Part shown: positions 14,549-21,934 of the stretch, piece after piece
How the letters are laid out: the number at the start of each line of letters is the position of its first letter
How positions within the stretch are numbered: the stretch's first letter is position 1
Assembly (NCBI GenBank): GCA_947488485.1
Contig: CANKZO010000023.1
Location: forward strand, 1 to 21,934
DNA: 21,934 nt
Origin: Opitutia bacterium
Lineage (GTDB): Bacteria > Verrucomicrobiota > Verrucomicrobiae > Opitutales > UBA953
Reading direction: 5' to 3'
Notes under the pieces: model-generated
Database searches by the model: none
Seen by the model: the letters and a program-made list of their open reading frames with translations, nothing else
Told to the model about the DNA's origin: nothing
Translations under genes and position numbers: made by a program

Positions 14549-15442
14549 TTACTTCTGGGCGGGGAGGTAGCCCAGCGAGACGAGGAAGGCGTCGGCGGCC
14601 GCCAAGGTCTCGGCATATTTCGACTTATTGAAGAAGCTGTGCTTCTCGCCCGCGTAGCCGACGAGTTCGCAGCGGTTACCGGCGGCCTTCATGACTTCGG
14701 TGAATTTCTCGACGGTCGAATAAGGCACGGTGGTGTCGGCCGTACCATGGAAGATGATCGTGGGCGGCGTGCCTTTCTTCACATGGTGGATCGGCGAGAT
14801 CTCCGTCGGCTCGCAGCCGAACCGGGCCTTGTCGAGGCCGGCGCCGAAGCCCTTGAGGTCAAGGCCAGGGAAGGGCGCCATCACGGTGCCGGGGTTGAAG
14901 AGCACGAGGGCGTTGGGCAGGCAGCTGACCGACTTGTCATCCCTGGCGTCGTCGAGGCCGGGTAACGTCGCGACCGAGGCGGCGAGATGGCCGCCGGCCG
15001 AACCGCCGCCGACGGCGATGCGCTCCGGGTCAATGCCCAGGCGCGCGGCATTCGCGCGCACCCAGCGGACGCAGGCCTTGGCGTCGGAGACGCAGTCGGC
15101 CGGCTTGGCGTCCTGCCGGGTCTTCACCCGATAATCCGCGACGATCGCGACCATCCCGCGCGCGGCGAGGTGGCGGCTCTGGGGTTCGAACTGGGTGGGC
15201 GAGCCGCCCGTCCAGCCGCCGCCGAAGAAGAACACGATCGCGGGCAGAGGGCGCTCCGTCATCTTCTGGCGGGAATCGAAGATCCAGACCTTGAGCTCGG
15301 TGTCGCCGACCTTGCGGTAGGTCTCGGACTTCGTTCCCTCGATCGTCGGCGGATAACCCTCAGCTTTCTTCTTGGCGGTTTTCTCCTGGGCGCCCGCGGT
15401 CAGCGCGACGAACAGGGAGAGGAAGGCGAGGGCGAGGCGCAT
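14549..15442 (-). CDS. secreted alpha/beta hydrolase (esterase, HSL/BD-FAE-like)
   Basis: This encodes 297 residues with a signal peptide at 1-18. The oxyanion motif is FFFGGGWTGG (71-80), with phenylalanine replacing the usual histidine of HGGG. The nucleophile elbow is GGGSAGG with S148. Asp236 is in HGTADTTVP and His268 in GEKHSFFN, so the triad is complete. Relatives remove acyl groups from xylan, pectin and similar polymers or act as carboxylesterases. Four bases separate the coding parts of this gene and the sulfatase, so both probably work on the same decorated polysaccharide. The 76-bp gap on its 5' side carries the GCCCTA repeats that reach into the DUF1501 stop codon. Confidence 0.92.
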   Translation of the reverse strand: MRLALAFLSLFVALTAGAQEKTAKKKAEGYPPTIEGTKSETYRKVGDTELKVWIFDSRQKMTERPLPAIVFFFGGGWTGGSPTQFEPQSRHLAARGMVAIVADYRVKTRQDAKPADCVSDAKACVRWVRANAARLGIDPERIAVGGGSAGGHLAASVATLPGLDDARDDKSVSCLPNALVLFNPGTVMAPFPGLDLKGFGAGLDKARFGCEPTEISPIHHVKKGTPPTIIFHGTADTTVPYSTVEKFTEVMKAAGNRCELVGYAGEKHSFFNKSKYAETLAAADAFLVSLGYLPAQK

Positions 15443-15497
15443 GGGGTTAGGCCCAAGATGACGGAAATCTGATGGGGATAAAGGATAGATGCGGCCA

Positions 15498-15521
15498 GCC
15501 CTAGCCCTAGCCCTAGCCCTA
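15498..15521. repeat. four perfect GCCCTA repeats including a stop codon
   Basis: There are four exact tandem copies of GCCCTA, the last of which supplies the TAG stop (15519-15521, minus strand) of the DUF1501 gene. The array resembles a telomere-type hexamer but is short and internal. Confidence 0.92.
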
Positions 15522-16937
15522 AATCAGGATCTCCTTGATCACCTTGCTGGGTTCGACCCCGGTGAGCTTGGCGTCGAGTCCCTGGAACTTGAACGTGAAG
15601 GCCTCGGGCTGGACGCCGAGCTGGTGCAACATGGTGGCATGCAGGTCGTGGACGGTGCAGACCTTGTCGACGGCGGCGTAACCGAGCTCGTCCGTCGCGC
15701 CATGGGTCAGGCCGCCCTGCACGCCGGCGCCGGCGAGCCACATGGACATGGCCTTGTTGTGGTGGTCGCGCCCGACCGGTCCCTTGTCGCCCTGCTTCAT
15801 CGGCGTACGCCCGAATTCGCCGCTCCAGACGATCAGGGTGTCCTCGAACATCCCGCGCCGCTTGAGGTCAGTGATGAGGGCCATGCAGGCCCGGTCCACT
15901 TCCTTGGCGCGAAGAGGGAGTTCCTCCCTCAGGAGGCTGTGGTGATCCCAGTCCCGGTGGTAGAGCTGGATGAAGCGGCTGCCGCGTTCGGCGAGCCGGC
16001 GCGCGAGCAGGCAGTTGGCGGCGAACGAACCGTCGCCAGGTTCGCAGCCATACAGCGCGAGGGTCTGTGCCGACTCGCCCGAGACGTCCATGAGGCCGGG
16101 CACGCTGGCCTGCATCTTGAACGCCATCTCATATTGGGCGATGCGCGTCCCCACTTCGGCGTCGTTCACCGCGCCGCCGCGGAGTTGGTTCAGCGCATTG
16201 ATCGCCGCGACGTCGCTGCCTTGGGCCTCGCGCGAGACGCCGGGCGGGTTGTTGAGGTAGAGGACGGGGTCTCCTTTGGAACGGAGCTGCACGCCCTGGT
16301 GCTTGGAGGGGAGGAAGCCGCTGCTCCATTGGCGCGCGGCGATGGGCTGCGGCGAGCGTCCCTTGCCGGTGGAGACGAGGACGACGAAGCCGGGGAGGTC
16401 TTCGGCTTCGGAGCCGAGTCCATAGGTGACCCAGGAGCCCATGCTCGGCCGCCCCGCGATCTGCGAGCCGGTGTTCATGAACATGTGCGCGGGGTCGTGG
16501 TTGATGGCATCCGTCGTCATCGAGCGGATGACGCAGATGTCGTCGGCCACGGAACCGATGTGCGGCAGAAGTTCGGAGAGCTCGGTGCCGTTCTTGCCGT
16601 GCCGGGCGAACTTGAACTGCGGTCCCTGGCAGATGAGTTTCTGGCCTTGGAGCTGGGCGAGCTGCTGGCCCTTGGTGAAGCTCTCCGGCATGCCCTTGCC
16701 GTCCATCTCGGCGAGTCTGGGCTTATGGTCGAAGAGCTCGAGCTGCGAGGGGCCTCCGGCCATGGTCAGCCAGATGACGCGCTTGGCCTTCTGGGGCAGG
16801 GGGAGTTTCGAGAGCACGCCCGGCGCAGCGGCGACTCCGGTGCGGCCGAGGAGCGACGCTAGCGCGACGGCGCCGAGGCCACGCCCGGTGTTGCCGATGA
16901 AGGCTCGGCGGTGGAGCTGGCTCAGGCCGGGGAACAT
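15519..16937 (-). CDS. DUF1501 protein, paralogue B
   Basis: This encodes 472 residues. The N-terminus has a twin-arginine signal (R10-R11-A-F-I) followed by a hydrophobic stretch and an APGVLSKLP segment. Conserved DUF1501 features include IWLTMAGGPSQLELFDHKP, DPAHMFMNTG, GEFGRTPM, GRDHHNKAMSMW and a C-terminal HDLHATMLHQLG. DUF1501 proteins share the sulfatase/alkaline phosphatase fold and almost always pair with PSCyt1/DUF1553 proteins; their reaction is not established. The ATG overlaps the stop of paralogue A by one base (TGATG), which suggests translational coupling. It is very similar to the neighbour over nearly the whole length, so the pair arose by tandem duplication. The last residue and stop codon lie at the edge of the GCCCTA repeat. 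Confidence 0.93.
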   Translation of the reverse strand: MFPGLSQLHRRAFIGNTGRGLGAVALASLLGRTGVAAAPGVLSKLPLPQKAKRVIWLTMAGGPSQLELFDHKPRLAEMDGKGMPESFTKGQQLAQLQGQKLICQGPQFKFARHGKNGTELSELLPHIGSVADDICVIRSMTTDAINHDPAHMFMNTGSQIAGRPSMGSWVTYGLGSEAEDLPGFVVLVSTGKGRSPQPIAARQWSSGFLPSKHQGVQLRSKGDPVLYLNNPPGVSREAQGSDVAAINALNQLRGGAVNDAEVGTRIAQYEMAFKMQASVPGLMDVSGESAQTLALYGCEPGDGSFAANCLLARRLAERGSRFIQLYHRDWDHHSLLREELPLRAKEVDRACMALITDLKRRGMFEDTLIVWSGEFGRTPMKQGDKGPVGRDHHNKAMSMWLAGAGVQGGLTHGATDELGYAAVDKVCTVHDLHATMLHQLGVQPEAFTFKFQGLDAKLTGVEPSKVIKEILI

Positions 16938-18349
16938 CAGGCGACGATCTCTTTGATGACTTTGCTGGGTTCGACGCCGGTGAGCTTGGCGTCGAGGCCC
17001 TGGAACTTGATGGTGAAGGCTTCGTGGTTGATGCCGAGCTGGTGCAGCATGGTCGCGTGCAGGTCGTGCACGGTGGTGACCTTGTCGACGGCCGCGTAGC
17101 CGAGCTCGTCGGTCTGGCCGTGGACGATCCCGCCCTTGATGCCGCCGCCGGCCATCCAGACGGTCATAGCCTTATTGTGGTGGTCGCGGCCGCTGCCGCC
17201 CTGCGACATCGGGGTGCGCCCGAATTCGCCGGCCCAGACGATCAGGGTGTCCTCCAGCATCCCGCGCTGTTTGAGGTCGGTGATGAGCGCCATGCAGGCG
17301 CGGTCGATCTCGGCGGCCTTAAGCGCGACGCCGTCCTTGACGCCGCCATGGTGGTCCCAGTCCTTATGGTAGAGCTGGATGAAACGCACGCCGCGTTCGG
17401 CGAGCCGGCGCGCGAGCAGGCAATTGGCGGCGAAGGAGCCGTCCCCCGGCACGCAGCCGTAAAGGGCCAGGGTCTTGGGGTCTTCCGCGGAGACGTCCAT
17501 GAGCTTGGGCACGCTGGCCTGCATCTTGAACGCCATCTCATACTGGGCGACGCGCGTGGCGACCTCGGGGTCGGCCACGACCTGGTCGCGCCGAAGGTTC
17601 AGCGCGGCGATGGCGTCGATGTCGCCGCCCTGGGACTCGCGCGAGACGCCAGGCGGGTTGGTGAGATAGAGCACGGGGTCTCCTTTGGAGCGGAGCTGGA
17701 CGCCTTGGTGCTTGGACGGCAGGAAGCCGCTGCTCCACTGGCGCGCGGCGATGGGCTGGTTCTGGCCGCCTTTGCCCAAGGAGGTCAGGACGACGAAGCC
17801 GGGCAGCTCTTCGGATTCGACGCCGAGCCCGTAGGTGACCCAGGAACCCATGCTCGGCCGGCCCGCGATCTGCGAGCCGGTGTTCATGAACATGTGCGCG
17901 GGGTCATGGTTGATGGCGTCCGTCGTCATCGAGCGAATCAGGCAGATGTCGTCGATGACGGAGCCGATCTGGGGGAAGAGCTCGCAGATCTCGGTCTGGT
18001 TACGTCCGAACTTGGCGAACTTATGCTGCGGCCCGAAGCACGTGAGCTTCTGGCCCTGGAGCTGCGCGAGCTGCTGGCCCTTGGTGAAGCTTTCAGGCAT
18101 CGGCTGGCCGTGCATCTCGGCGAGCTTGGGCTTGGGGTCGAAGGTCTCGAGGTGGGAGGGGCCGCCGGCCATGCTGAGCCAGATGACCCGTTTGGCCTTC
18201 TGGGGCAGGGGAAGTTTCGTGAGCACGCCCGGCGCGGCGACCAGGCCGGGGGCGAGCAGCGAGCTGAGCGCGAGGCCGCCCACGCCTTGAGCGGTCCGGC
18301 CGAGGAAGGCCCGGCGGGTGAGCGCGGCTTGGAATTCGGAAGGGGACAT
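16937..18349 (-). CDS. DUF1501 protein, paralogue A
   Basis: This encodes 470 residues from ATG 18349. A longer open frame upstream (to 18577) is rejected because it runs through the end of the DUF1553 gene in another frame and is Arg/Pro-rich. The twin-arginine signal is R12-R13-A-F-L. The same DUF1501 landmarks as in paralogue B are present: IWLSMAGGPSHLETFDPKP, DPAHMFMNTG, GEFGRTPM and HDLHATMLHQLG. The start overlaps the stop of the PSCyt1/DUF1549/DUF1553 gene by one base (TGATG). The pairing of DUF1501 with DUF1553 in one operon is a known PVC arrangement. Export by Tat would mean it folds in the cytoplasm, perhaps with bound metal. Confidence 0.94.
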   Translation of the reverse strand: MSPSEFQAALTRRAFLGRTAQGVGGLALSSLLAPGLVAAPGVLTKLPLPQKAKRVIWLSMAGGPSHLETFDPKPKLAEMHGQPMPESFTKGQQLAQLQGQKLTCFGPQHKFAKFGRNQTEICELFPQIGSVIDDICLIRSMTTDAINHDPAHMFMNTGSQIAGRPSMGSWVTYGLGVESEELPGFVVLTSLGKGGQNQPIAARQWSSGFLPSKHQGVQLRSKGDPVLYLTNPPGVSRESQGGDIDAIAALNLRRDQVVADPEVATRVAQYEMAFKMQASVPKLMDVSAEDPKTLALYGCVPGDGSFAANCLLARRLAERGVRFIQLYHKDWDHHGGVKDGVALKAAEIDRACMALITDLKQRGMLEDTLIVWAGEFGRTPMSQGGSGRDHHNKAMTVWMAGGGIKGGIVHGQTDELGYAAVDKVTTVHDLHATMLHQLGINHEAFTIKFQGLDAKLTGVEPSKVIKEIVA

Positions 18350-20868
18350 CAGTCGCGGGTCAGGGTTTCGTGGAGGTTGAGGATCACGCGGGTGACGTGC
18401 GTCCAGGCGGCGAGCTCGGCGGGGTCGGCCTGCGCCGGTGGCGGCGTGAGACCGACCTTCAGGAGTTCCTTGGCGGCGGCGGGATCCGCGCGGTAGGCGG
18501 CGCGGCGCTCGGTGAGCACCTTGCGCAACGTGCCGAGTTCCTGGGCGTCCGGCCGGCGTTGGAGGGCGCGGCGCCAAGCCCAGGTCAGGCGAGCCTCGTC
18601 GTCGCCGTTCTCGGCGAGCACGCGGGCGGCGAAGGCGCGCGAGGCTTCGACGTAGGTCGGGTCGTTGAGCATCACGAGGGCCTGCTGCGGGATGTTGGAG
18701 CGCGTGCGGTCGGTGCAGGATTCCTCACGGCTGGGAGCATCGAACGCCAGCATGCTCGGATGAAGGAAGCTCCGTTGCCACCAGACGTAGAGTCCGCGGC
18801 GATATTGCGACTCGTCCTTGTCGGCCGCATAGTCACGCACGGGGAAGTTGAGGTTCTCCCAGTAGCGGTCGGGCTGATAGGGCTTCACGCTCGGTCCGCC
18901 GATCTTCGGCACGAGCAATCCGGCGATGGCGAGGGCGTTGTCGCGCACGAGCTCGGCGTCGAGGCGATAAGGGCTCTGGCGGGCGAGTTCGCGGTTATAA
19001 GGATCGGCGGCGACCTGCGCCGGCGTGGCCACGGAGCTGCGTTTGTAAGCGTCGCACGTCACGATGAGGTGGACCATGTGCTTCAGGTCCCACTTCGAAT
19101 CCATGAATTCGACCGCGAGCCAGTCGAGGAGCGCCTGATTGGGCGGGAGTTCTCCCTGCGCGCCGAGGTCGCCCGGGTTCTTGCTCAGGGCGGTGCCGAA
19201 GAACTGCATCCAGAGGCGGTTCATCACCACGCGGGCGGTCAGCGGATTCTCGCGGGAGACGAGCCACTTGGCGAGGTCGAGGCGATCGGGGGTCCGGCCT
19301 TCGTATTTAGGCTGAGGCAGGTAGTGGGGCAGGGCGGCCTTCACGATCTCGCCGGATTCGTCCATCCAGTTGCCGCGCGGCAGGATCCGGACCGTACGGA
19401 CGACGGCGGCCTTGGTGGTGACGAGCGACTTCGGGACGGCGGCCCGGAAGGCGTCGTGCTCTTTCTGGGTCTTGGCGACGGCGTCCCGTTCAGCCTTCAG
19501 CGCTTCGGGATGGAGCGAAAGGTAGTAATCGCGGACGATGACCTGCTCGGGCTTGGTGCGCTGGGCGGCCGGCTTCTTCAGGATCGGCGCGGCCTGGGCG
19601 GCGAGCTTGGCGTCGGGGTCCTTGCGCTTGGCCTTGGCTTTGGTCTTCTTGGCCGCCGGGGCGGGCTTGGTTTCTTCGGTCAGTTCCTGCTCCCAGGCGA
19701 AGATCGCGGAGACGAGCGTCGGGGTCGCGGCTTCGAAGGTCTTCTTGGCCTGCGCGACTTCGGCGGCGAGCGCGGCGAGACTTCGCTCCTGTTCCGGGGA
19801 GGCGATCAGCATGCCTTCCTCGCGCCGGCCGATGTCAGGTTCGTGGATGTCGGCGAAGAACGCGCCGAGGGTGAAGAAATCGCGCTGGGTGAAGGGGTCG
19901 AACTTGTGGTCATGGCACTGGGCGCAGCCGGTGGTCTGGCCGAGCCAGGCGGCCCCGACCGCCCGGACGCGGTCGTTGAGCATACGCTGCTGGTAATCCT
20001 TGGCTTGCGCCCCGCCTTCCTCGGTCGTCAGCAGCAGTCGGTTGAAGCCCGAACCGATCCGGGCCTCGCGGTCGGCGTCCGGCAGCAGGTCGCCCGCGAT
20101 CTGTTCGAGGGTGAAGCGGTCGAAGGGTTTGTTCTGGTTGAAACTGCGGATGACGTAGTCGCGGTAGGGCCAGACATTGCGCGGGGTATCGCTATGGTAG
20201 CCGATGGTGTCGGCGTAGCGGACCACATCCAGCCAGCCGATGGCCATGCGCTCGCCGTAGTGAGGCGAGGCCAGCAGGCGGTCGACGAGCTTCGCGTAGG
20301 CGTCCGGCGACTTATCTTGGACGAAGGCTTCGACTTCCTCCGGGGTCGGCGGCAGGCCGAGCAGGTCGGCATGGAGGCGACGCGCGAGCGTCCGACGGTC
20401 GGCTTCGTCGGTCGGCGCGAGGCCCTTCGCTTTGAGGCGCGCTTCGACGAGCGTGTCGATGGCCTTGACCGGGGACGGCACGGACGCTTTGACCGGCGCC
20501 TCATAGGCCCAATGGTTCTGATACTTCGCTCCTTCGGCGACCCAACGCTTGAGGAGCTCCTTCTGTTCCGGAGTCAGCTTCTTGTGCGATTCGGGCGGAG
20601 GCATGATCTCTTCCGGATCGGTCAGGAACAGCCGCTTCACCAGTTCGCTCGCCGCGGCGTCGCCGGGGACGAAGGCCTCCTTCTTCAGCGCGTCCTCCCG
20701 GATGTCCAGGCGCAGCTTGGCCTTGCGGTGGCTCGCGTCGTTGCCGTGGCAATAGAAGCAGTTGTCCGAGAGGATCGGCCGGATGTCGCGGTTGAATTCG
20801 ACGGGTTCGACGGCGGACGCCGACGAGGCGGCCAGACAGAGGAAGGCGAGGGCGAGGCGGACGCTCAT
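18349..20868 (-). CDS. PSCyt1/DUF1549/DUF1553 haem protein
   Basis: This encodes 839 residues with a signal peptide at 1-19. The PSCyt1 domain has C37-F-Y-C-H41, KLRLD and the MPPPESHKKL segment. DUF1549 (about 135-340) ends with C315-A-Q-C-H319-DHKFDPF. An insert (about 385-480) includes a Lys/Ala-rich run (AAKKTKAKAKRK, near 410). DUF1553 (about 545-800) has NPLTARVVMNRLW, YRLDAELVRDNALA and IPQQALVMLNDP. Two c-type haems are predicted. It is probably the redox partner of the two DUF1501 proteins encoded immediately downstream with one-base overlaps. Unlike the homologue at the left edge it lacks the discoidin-like domain. It begins the operon that ends with the sulfatase. Confidence 0.94.
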   Translation of the reverse strand: MSVRLALAFLCLAASSASAVEPVEFNRDIRPILSDNCFYCHGNDASHRKAKLRLDIREDALKKEAFVPGDAAASELVKRLFLTDPEEIMPPPESHKKLTPEQKELLKRWVAEGAKYQNHWAYEAPVKASVPSPVKAIDTLVEARLKAKGLAPTDEADRRTLARRLHADLLGLPPTPEEVEAFVQDKSPDAYAKLVDRLLASPHYGERMAIGWLDVVRYADTIGYHSDTPRNVWPYRDYVIRSFNQNKPFDRFTLEQIAGDLLPDADREARIGSGFNRLLLTTEEGGAQAKDYQQRMLNDRVRAVGAAWLGQTTGCAQCHDHKFDPFTQRDFFTLGAFFADIHEPDIGRREEGMLIASPEQERSLAALAAEVAQAKKTFEAATPTLVSAIFAWEQELTEETKPAPAAKKTKAKAKRKDPDAKLAAQAAPILKKPAAQRTKPEQVIVRDYYLSLHPEALKAERDAVAKTQKEHDAFRAAVPKSLVTTKAAVVRTVRILPRGNWMDESGEIVKAALPHYLPQPKYEGRTPDRLDLAKWLVSRENPLTARVVMNRLWMQFFGTALSKNPGDLGAQGELPPNQALLDWLAVEFMDSKWDLKHMVHLIVTCDAYKRSSVATPAQVAADPYNRELARQSPYRLDAELVRDNALAIAGLLVPKIGGPSVKPYQPDRYWENLNFPVRDYAADKDESQYRRGLYVWWQRSFLHPSMLAFDAPSREESCTDRTRSNIPQQALVMLNDPTYVEASRAFAARVLAENGDDEARLTWAWRRALQRRPDAQELGTLRKVLTERRAAYRADPAAAKELLKVGLTPPPAQADPAELAAWTHVTRVILNLHETLTRD

Positions 20869-20882
20869 GGGGTTACCCGAGC

Positions 20883-20909
20883 ATTAGAGGACCGGACGGC
20901 CCGAGGCAA
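20883..20909 (-). promoter_or_regulatory. candidate promoter of the DUF1553-DUF1501-sulfatase operon
   Basis: On the minus strand TTGCCT (20904-20909) and TCTAAT (20883-20888, five of six matches to TATAAT) are 15 bp apart, just before the ATG at 20868. Spacing is short and the predicted leader is only a few bases, so the call is weak. Confidence 0.3.
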
Positions 20910-21008
20910 GGAGGGGAAGGGGGATGTTACGGAATGGAGGCCTGCGTTGAGGGCTGAATGGATGACTGCGTCGATGGCGGAGGACTGAATCGATGGCAGA
21001 ATCGGAAA

Positions 21009-21052
21009 CCCGCCACCTGAGCCCTGGGGCCGCCACCTGCCACCCGAAACGA
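21009..21052. repeat. GCCACC-type repeat arm
   Basis: This matches 6110-6153 over equal length. Both begin CCCGCCACC, share a G4-plus-CGCCACCTGCCACCCG core, and end in CGAT. Here there is no inverted left arm, and the arm lies beside, not around, the palindrome at 21061. The rest of the 319-bp gap (20910-21008) shows only a loose CTGAAT duplication. Confidence 0.82.
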
Positions 21053-21060
21053 TGCATCCA

Positions 21061-21146
21061 TTCAAAGGGAAACCGGGAACCGGAAATAATGCAGCGGTCA
21101 TATGCCCCAGCCAACCATCCGGTTTCCCCATGGTGCCCCCTTTGAG
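21061..21146. repeat. CCGG-rich palindromic element, copy 2
   Basis: Ends TTCAAAGGG (21061-21069) and CCCTTTGAG (21138-21146) form near-perfect inverted repeats. GGGAAACCGG (21067-21076) pairs with CCGGTTTCCC (21119-21128). The centre contains CGGTCATATGCCC and CAGCCAACCATCC, as in the copy at 6017-6092. It has no coding potential. Confidence 0.9.
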
Positions 21147-21187
21147 TCCCGCTCACTCCCGCCAGCCTCTCAACTAACTTCGGCGCC

Positions 21188-21484
21188 TCAGCGTCCAAAC
21201 GGTCCCTGTTCCTGCGTGACCTTGCCGAGCGTGGCCTCTTCGGCTTCCAACCGCTTGAGTCGCTTGATGTAGAGGACGAGTCCGACGAACAAAAGGATAT
21301 CGATTCCCAGCATGATCATGCCGGTCTGGGTCGCGTTGGGTCCGAGGTCGAAGGTGAGCGGACCGAAGATCTTGCGCCAGAAGCTCGGCCGGTCGGGCTC
21401 GATGGATTCGACGAATCCGCCGATGAGGTAAAACGAGCCCGTCGAGTAGGCGAGAATCGGGGGCAGTAGCTTCGCGGGCTTCAT
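21188..21484 (-). CDS. small two-helix membrane protein, unknown function
   Basis: This encodes 98 residues. Hydrophobic helices lie at about 8-26 (PPILAYSTGSFYLIGGFV) and 55-75 (GMIMLGIDILLFVGLVLYI). Between them is a loop rich in charged and aromatic residues (PDRPSFWRKIFG), and a Lys/Glu-rich tail follows the second helix. I do not recognise the family. It starts 7 bp after the stop of the cytochrome c gene, so the two are probably cotranscribed, and it could help anchor or assemble that cytochrome; this is inference. The repeat elements at 21009-21146 separate it from the next operon. Confidence 0.8.
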   Translation of the reverse strand: MKPAKLLPPILAYSTGSFYLIGGFVESIEPDRPSFWRKIFGPLTFDLGPNATQTGMIMLGIDILLFVGLVLYIKRLKRLEAEEATLGKVTQEQGPFGR

Positions 21485-21491
21485 GCGGGGA

Positions 21492-21934
21492 TTACTTCTT
21501 GAAGGCGGGATTTTCTTTGTCTCCGCCGCTAAGGACGAAGGCGACGAGGTCGAGGACTTCTTCCTGCGTGAGCATGCTCAGGAGCATGGGCGGCATGGGC
21601 GAGACCTTGGAGACTTCGATGCTCTTGACCTGCTTACGGTCGAAGCCGACGCGCTGGTCAGGATCGGAGAGGTCGGTGTTGATCTGCACGGTGTCGCCGT
21701 TGAGGTTCACGATGACGCCGGTGACGGTGGTGCCGTCCTGCTTGGTCACGACGACGGGGGCGAACTGCTCGTTGATCTCCTTGCTGGGGTTGATGATCTG
21801 GTCGAGAAGGTCGTGCGGGCTGTAGCGGCCGCCGGCGCCGGTGAGGTCCGGGCCGTTCATGCCGCCGGCATTGCCGTAACGGTGGCAGGCGAAGCAGGCG
21901 GCGGCGCCGAACATCTTGCGACCGTTCTCGTAGT
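21492..21934 (-). CDS. TIGR02603-type cytochrome c domain protein (5' end missing)
   Basis: This is the last 147 residues of a larger gene that enters from the right edge; the frame is open upstream of the first visible methionine (YENGRKMFG). The haem motif C-F-A-C-H follows within 20 residues, then GPDLTGAGGRYSPHDLLDQI, INPSKEI, a DGTTVTGVIV strand, and a C-terminal SPMPPMLLSML plus a DLVAFVLSGG helix. This order is that of the PVC putative haem-binding domain TIGR02603, which usually forms the C-terminus of large exported dehydrogenase or HEAT proteins. The axial methionine is probably in SPMPPM. An electron-transfer role outside the cytoplasm is likely; the rest of the protein is unseen. 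Confidence 0.9.
   Translation of the reverse strand, partial: YENGRKMFGAAACFACHRYGNAGGMNGPDLTGAGGRYSPHDLLDQIINPSKEINEQFAPVVVTKQDGTTVTGVIVNLNGDTVQINTDLSDPDQRVGFDRKQVKSIEVSKVSPMPPMLLSMLTQEEVLDLVAFVLSGGDKENPAFKK

Noticed and set aside
15498..15521. Telomere-like end from the GCCCTA repeats
   Set aside because: There are only four copies, inside an operon and between coding genes; this is a local tandem repeat.
13724..18496. Long plus-strand frames opposite the sulfatase/hydrolase and DUF1501 genes (13724-14965, 15489-16862, 17024-18496)
   Set aside because: The two opposite the DUF1501 genes resemble each other only because the genes beneath are paralogues. None has a plausible start context or domain.
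18350..18577. N-terminal extension of DUF1501 paralogue A to 18577
   Set aside because: The extra 76 residues are Arg/Pro-rich out-of-frame translation of the DUF1553 gene. ATG 18349 gives a proper Tat signal and a TGATG overlap.
18370..20988. A plus-strand open frame of 872 codons opposite the PSCyt1/DUF1553 gene
   Set aside because: This is the same antisense effect. The minus strand has two haem motifs and family domains, and the plus product has none.

Overview
The window is GC-rich bacterial DNA. Its protein families are typical of the Planctomycetota-Verrucomicrobiota (PVC) group: PSCyt1/DUF1549/DUF1553 haem proteins, DUF1501 proteins with Tat signals, a Verrucomicrobia/Pirellula-type dehydrogenase fused to cytochrome c, a TIGR02603-type cytochrome and a formylglycine sulfatase. 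I favour a verrucomicrobial host, but no rRNA or phylogenetic marker in the window settles this.

Layout. Most genes read right to left. A block enters from the right edge: a partial cytochrome c (21492-21934) and a small membrane protein (21188-21484). After a repeat-bearing gap comes a tight run: PSCyt1/DUF1549/DUF1553 (18349-20868), two tandem DUF1501 paralogues (16937-18349 and 15519-16937), an alpha/beta hydrolase (14549-15442) and a sulfatase (12749-14545). The first three overlap by one base, and the last two are separated by 3 bp, so this is probably one operon. Next are a 67-residue membrane protein, an 1131-residue dehydrogenase/cytochrome fusion (8668-12063), a secreted protein of unknown function (7060-8148) and an SGNH hydrolase (6167-6835). 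A short plus-strand group (4410-5902) encodes a pirin, a double-CDGSH iron-sulfur protein and a DoxX-like membrane protein with a cysteine-rich tail, and ends at a good intrinsic terminator. Farther left are tRNA-Pro(CGG), a GH71/99-like secreted glycosidase, and a second PSCyt1/DUF1549/DUF1553 protein that carries a discoidin-like domain and runs off the left edge.

Function. Almost every minus-strand product has an export signal. Together they suggest periplasmic or surface handling of a sulfated and esterified polysaccharide: sulfatase, esterases and glycosidase, with multi-haem redox proteins of the DUF1501/DUF1553 system. The substrate cannot be read from the sequence. The plus-strand group looks like redox or metal-stress housekeeping.

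The most unusual content lies between genes. The gaps carry a layered set of short-period repeats (units of 6, 7 or 8 bp) and palindromes that recur at several loci. They include an element of about 76-86 bp whose inverted arms co-vary between copies, and a nested copy with a second palindrome inserted at its centre. They also include a recurring 3'-end module of octamers, then a hairpin, then the stop codon, and a 96-bp element with 11-bp perfect terminal inverted repeats. No transposase, phage, CRISPR array or known defence system was seen.
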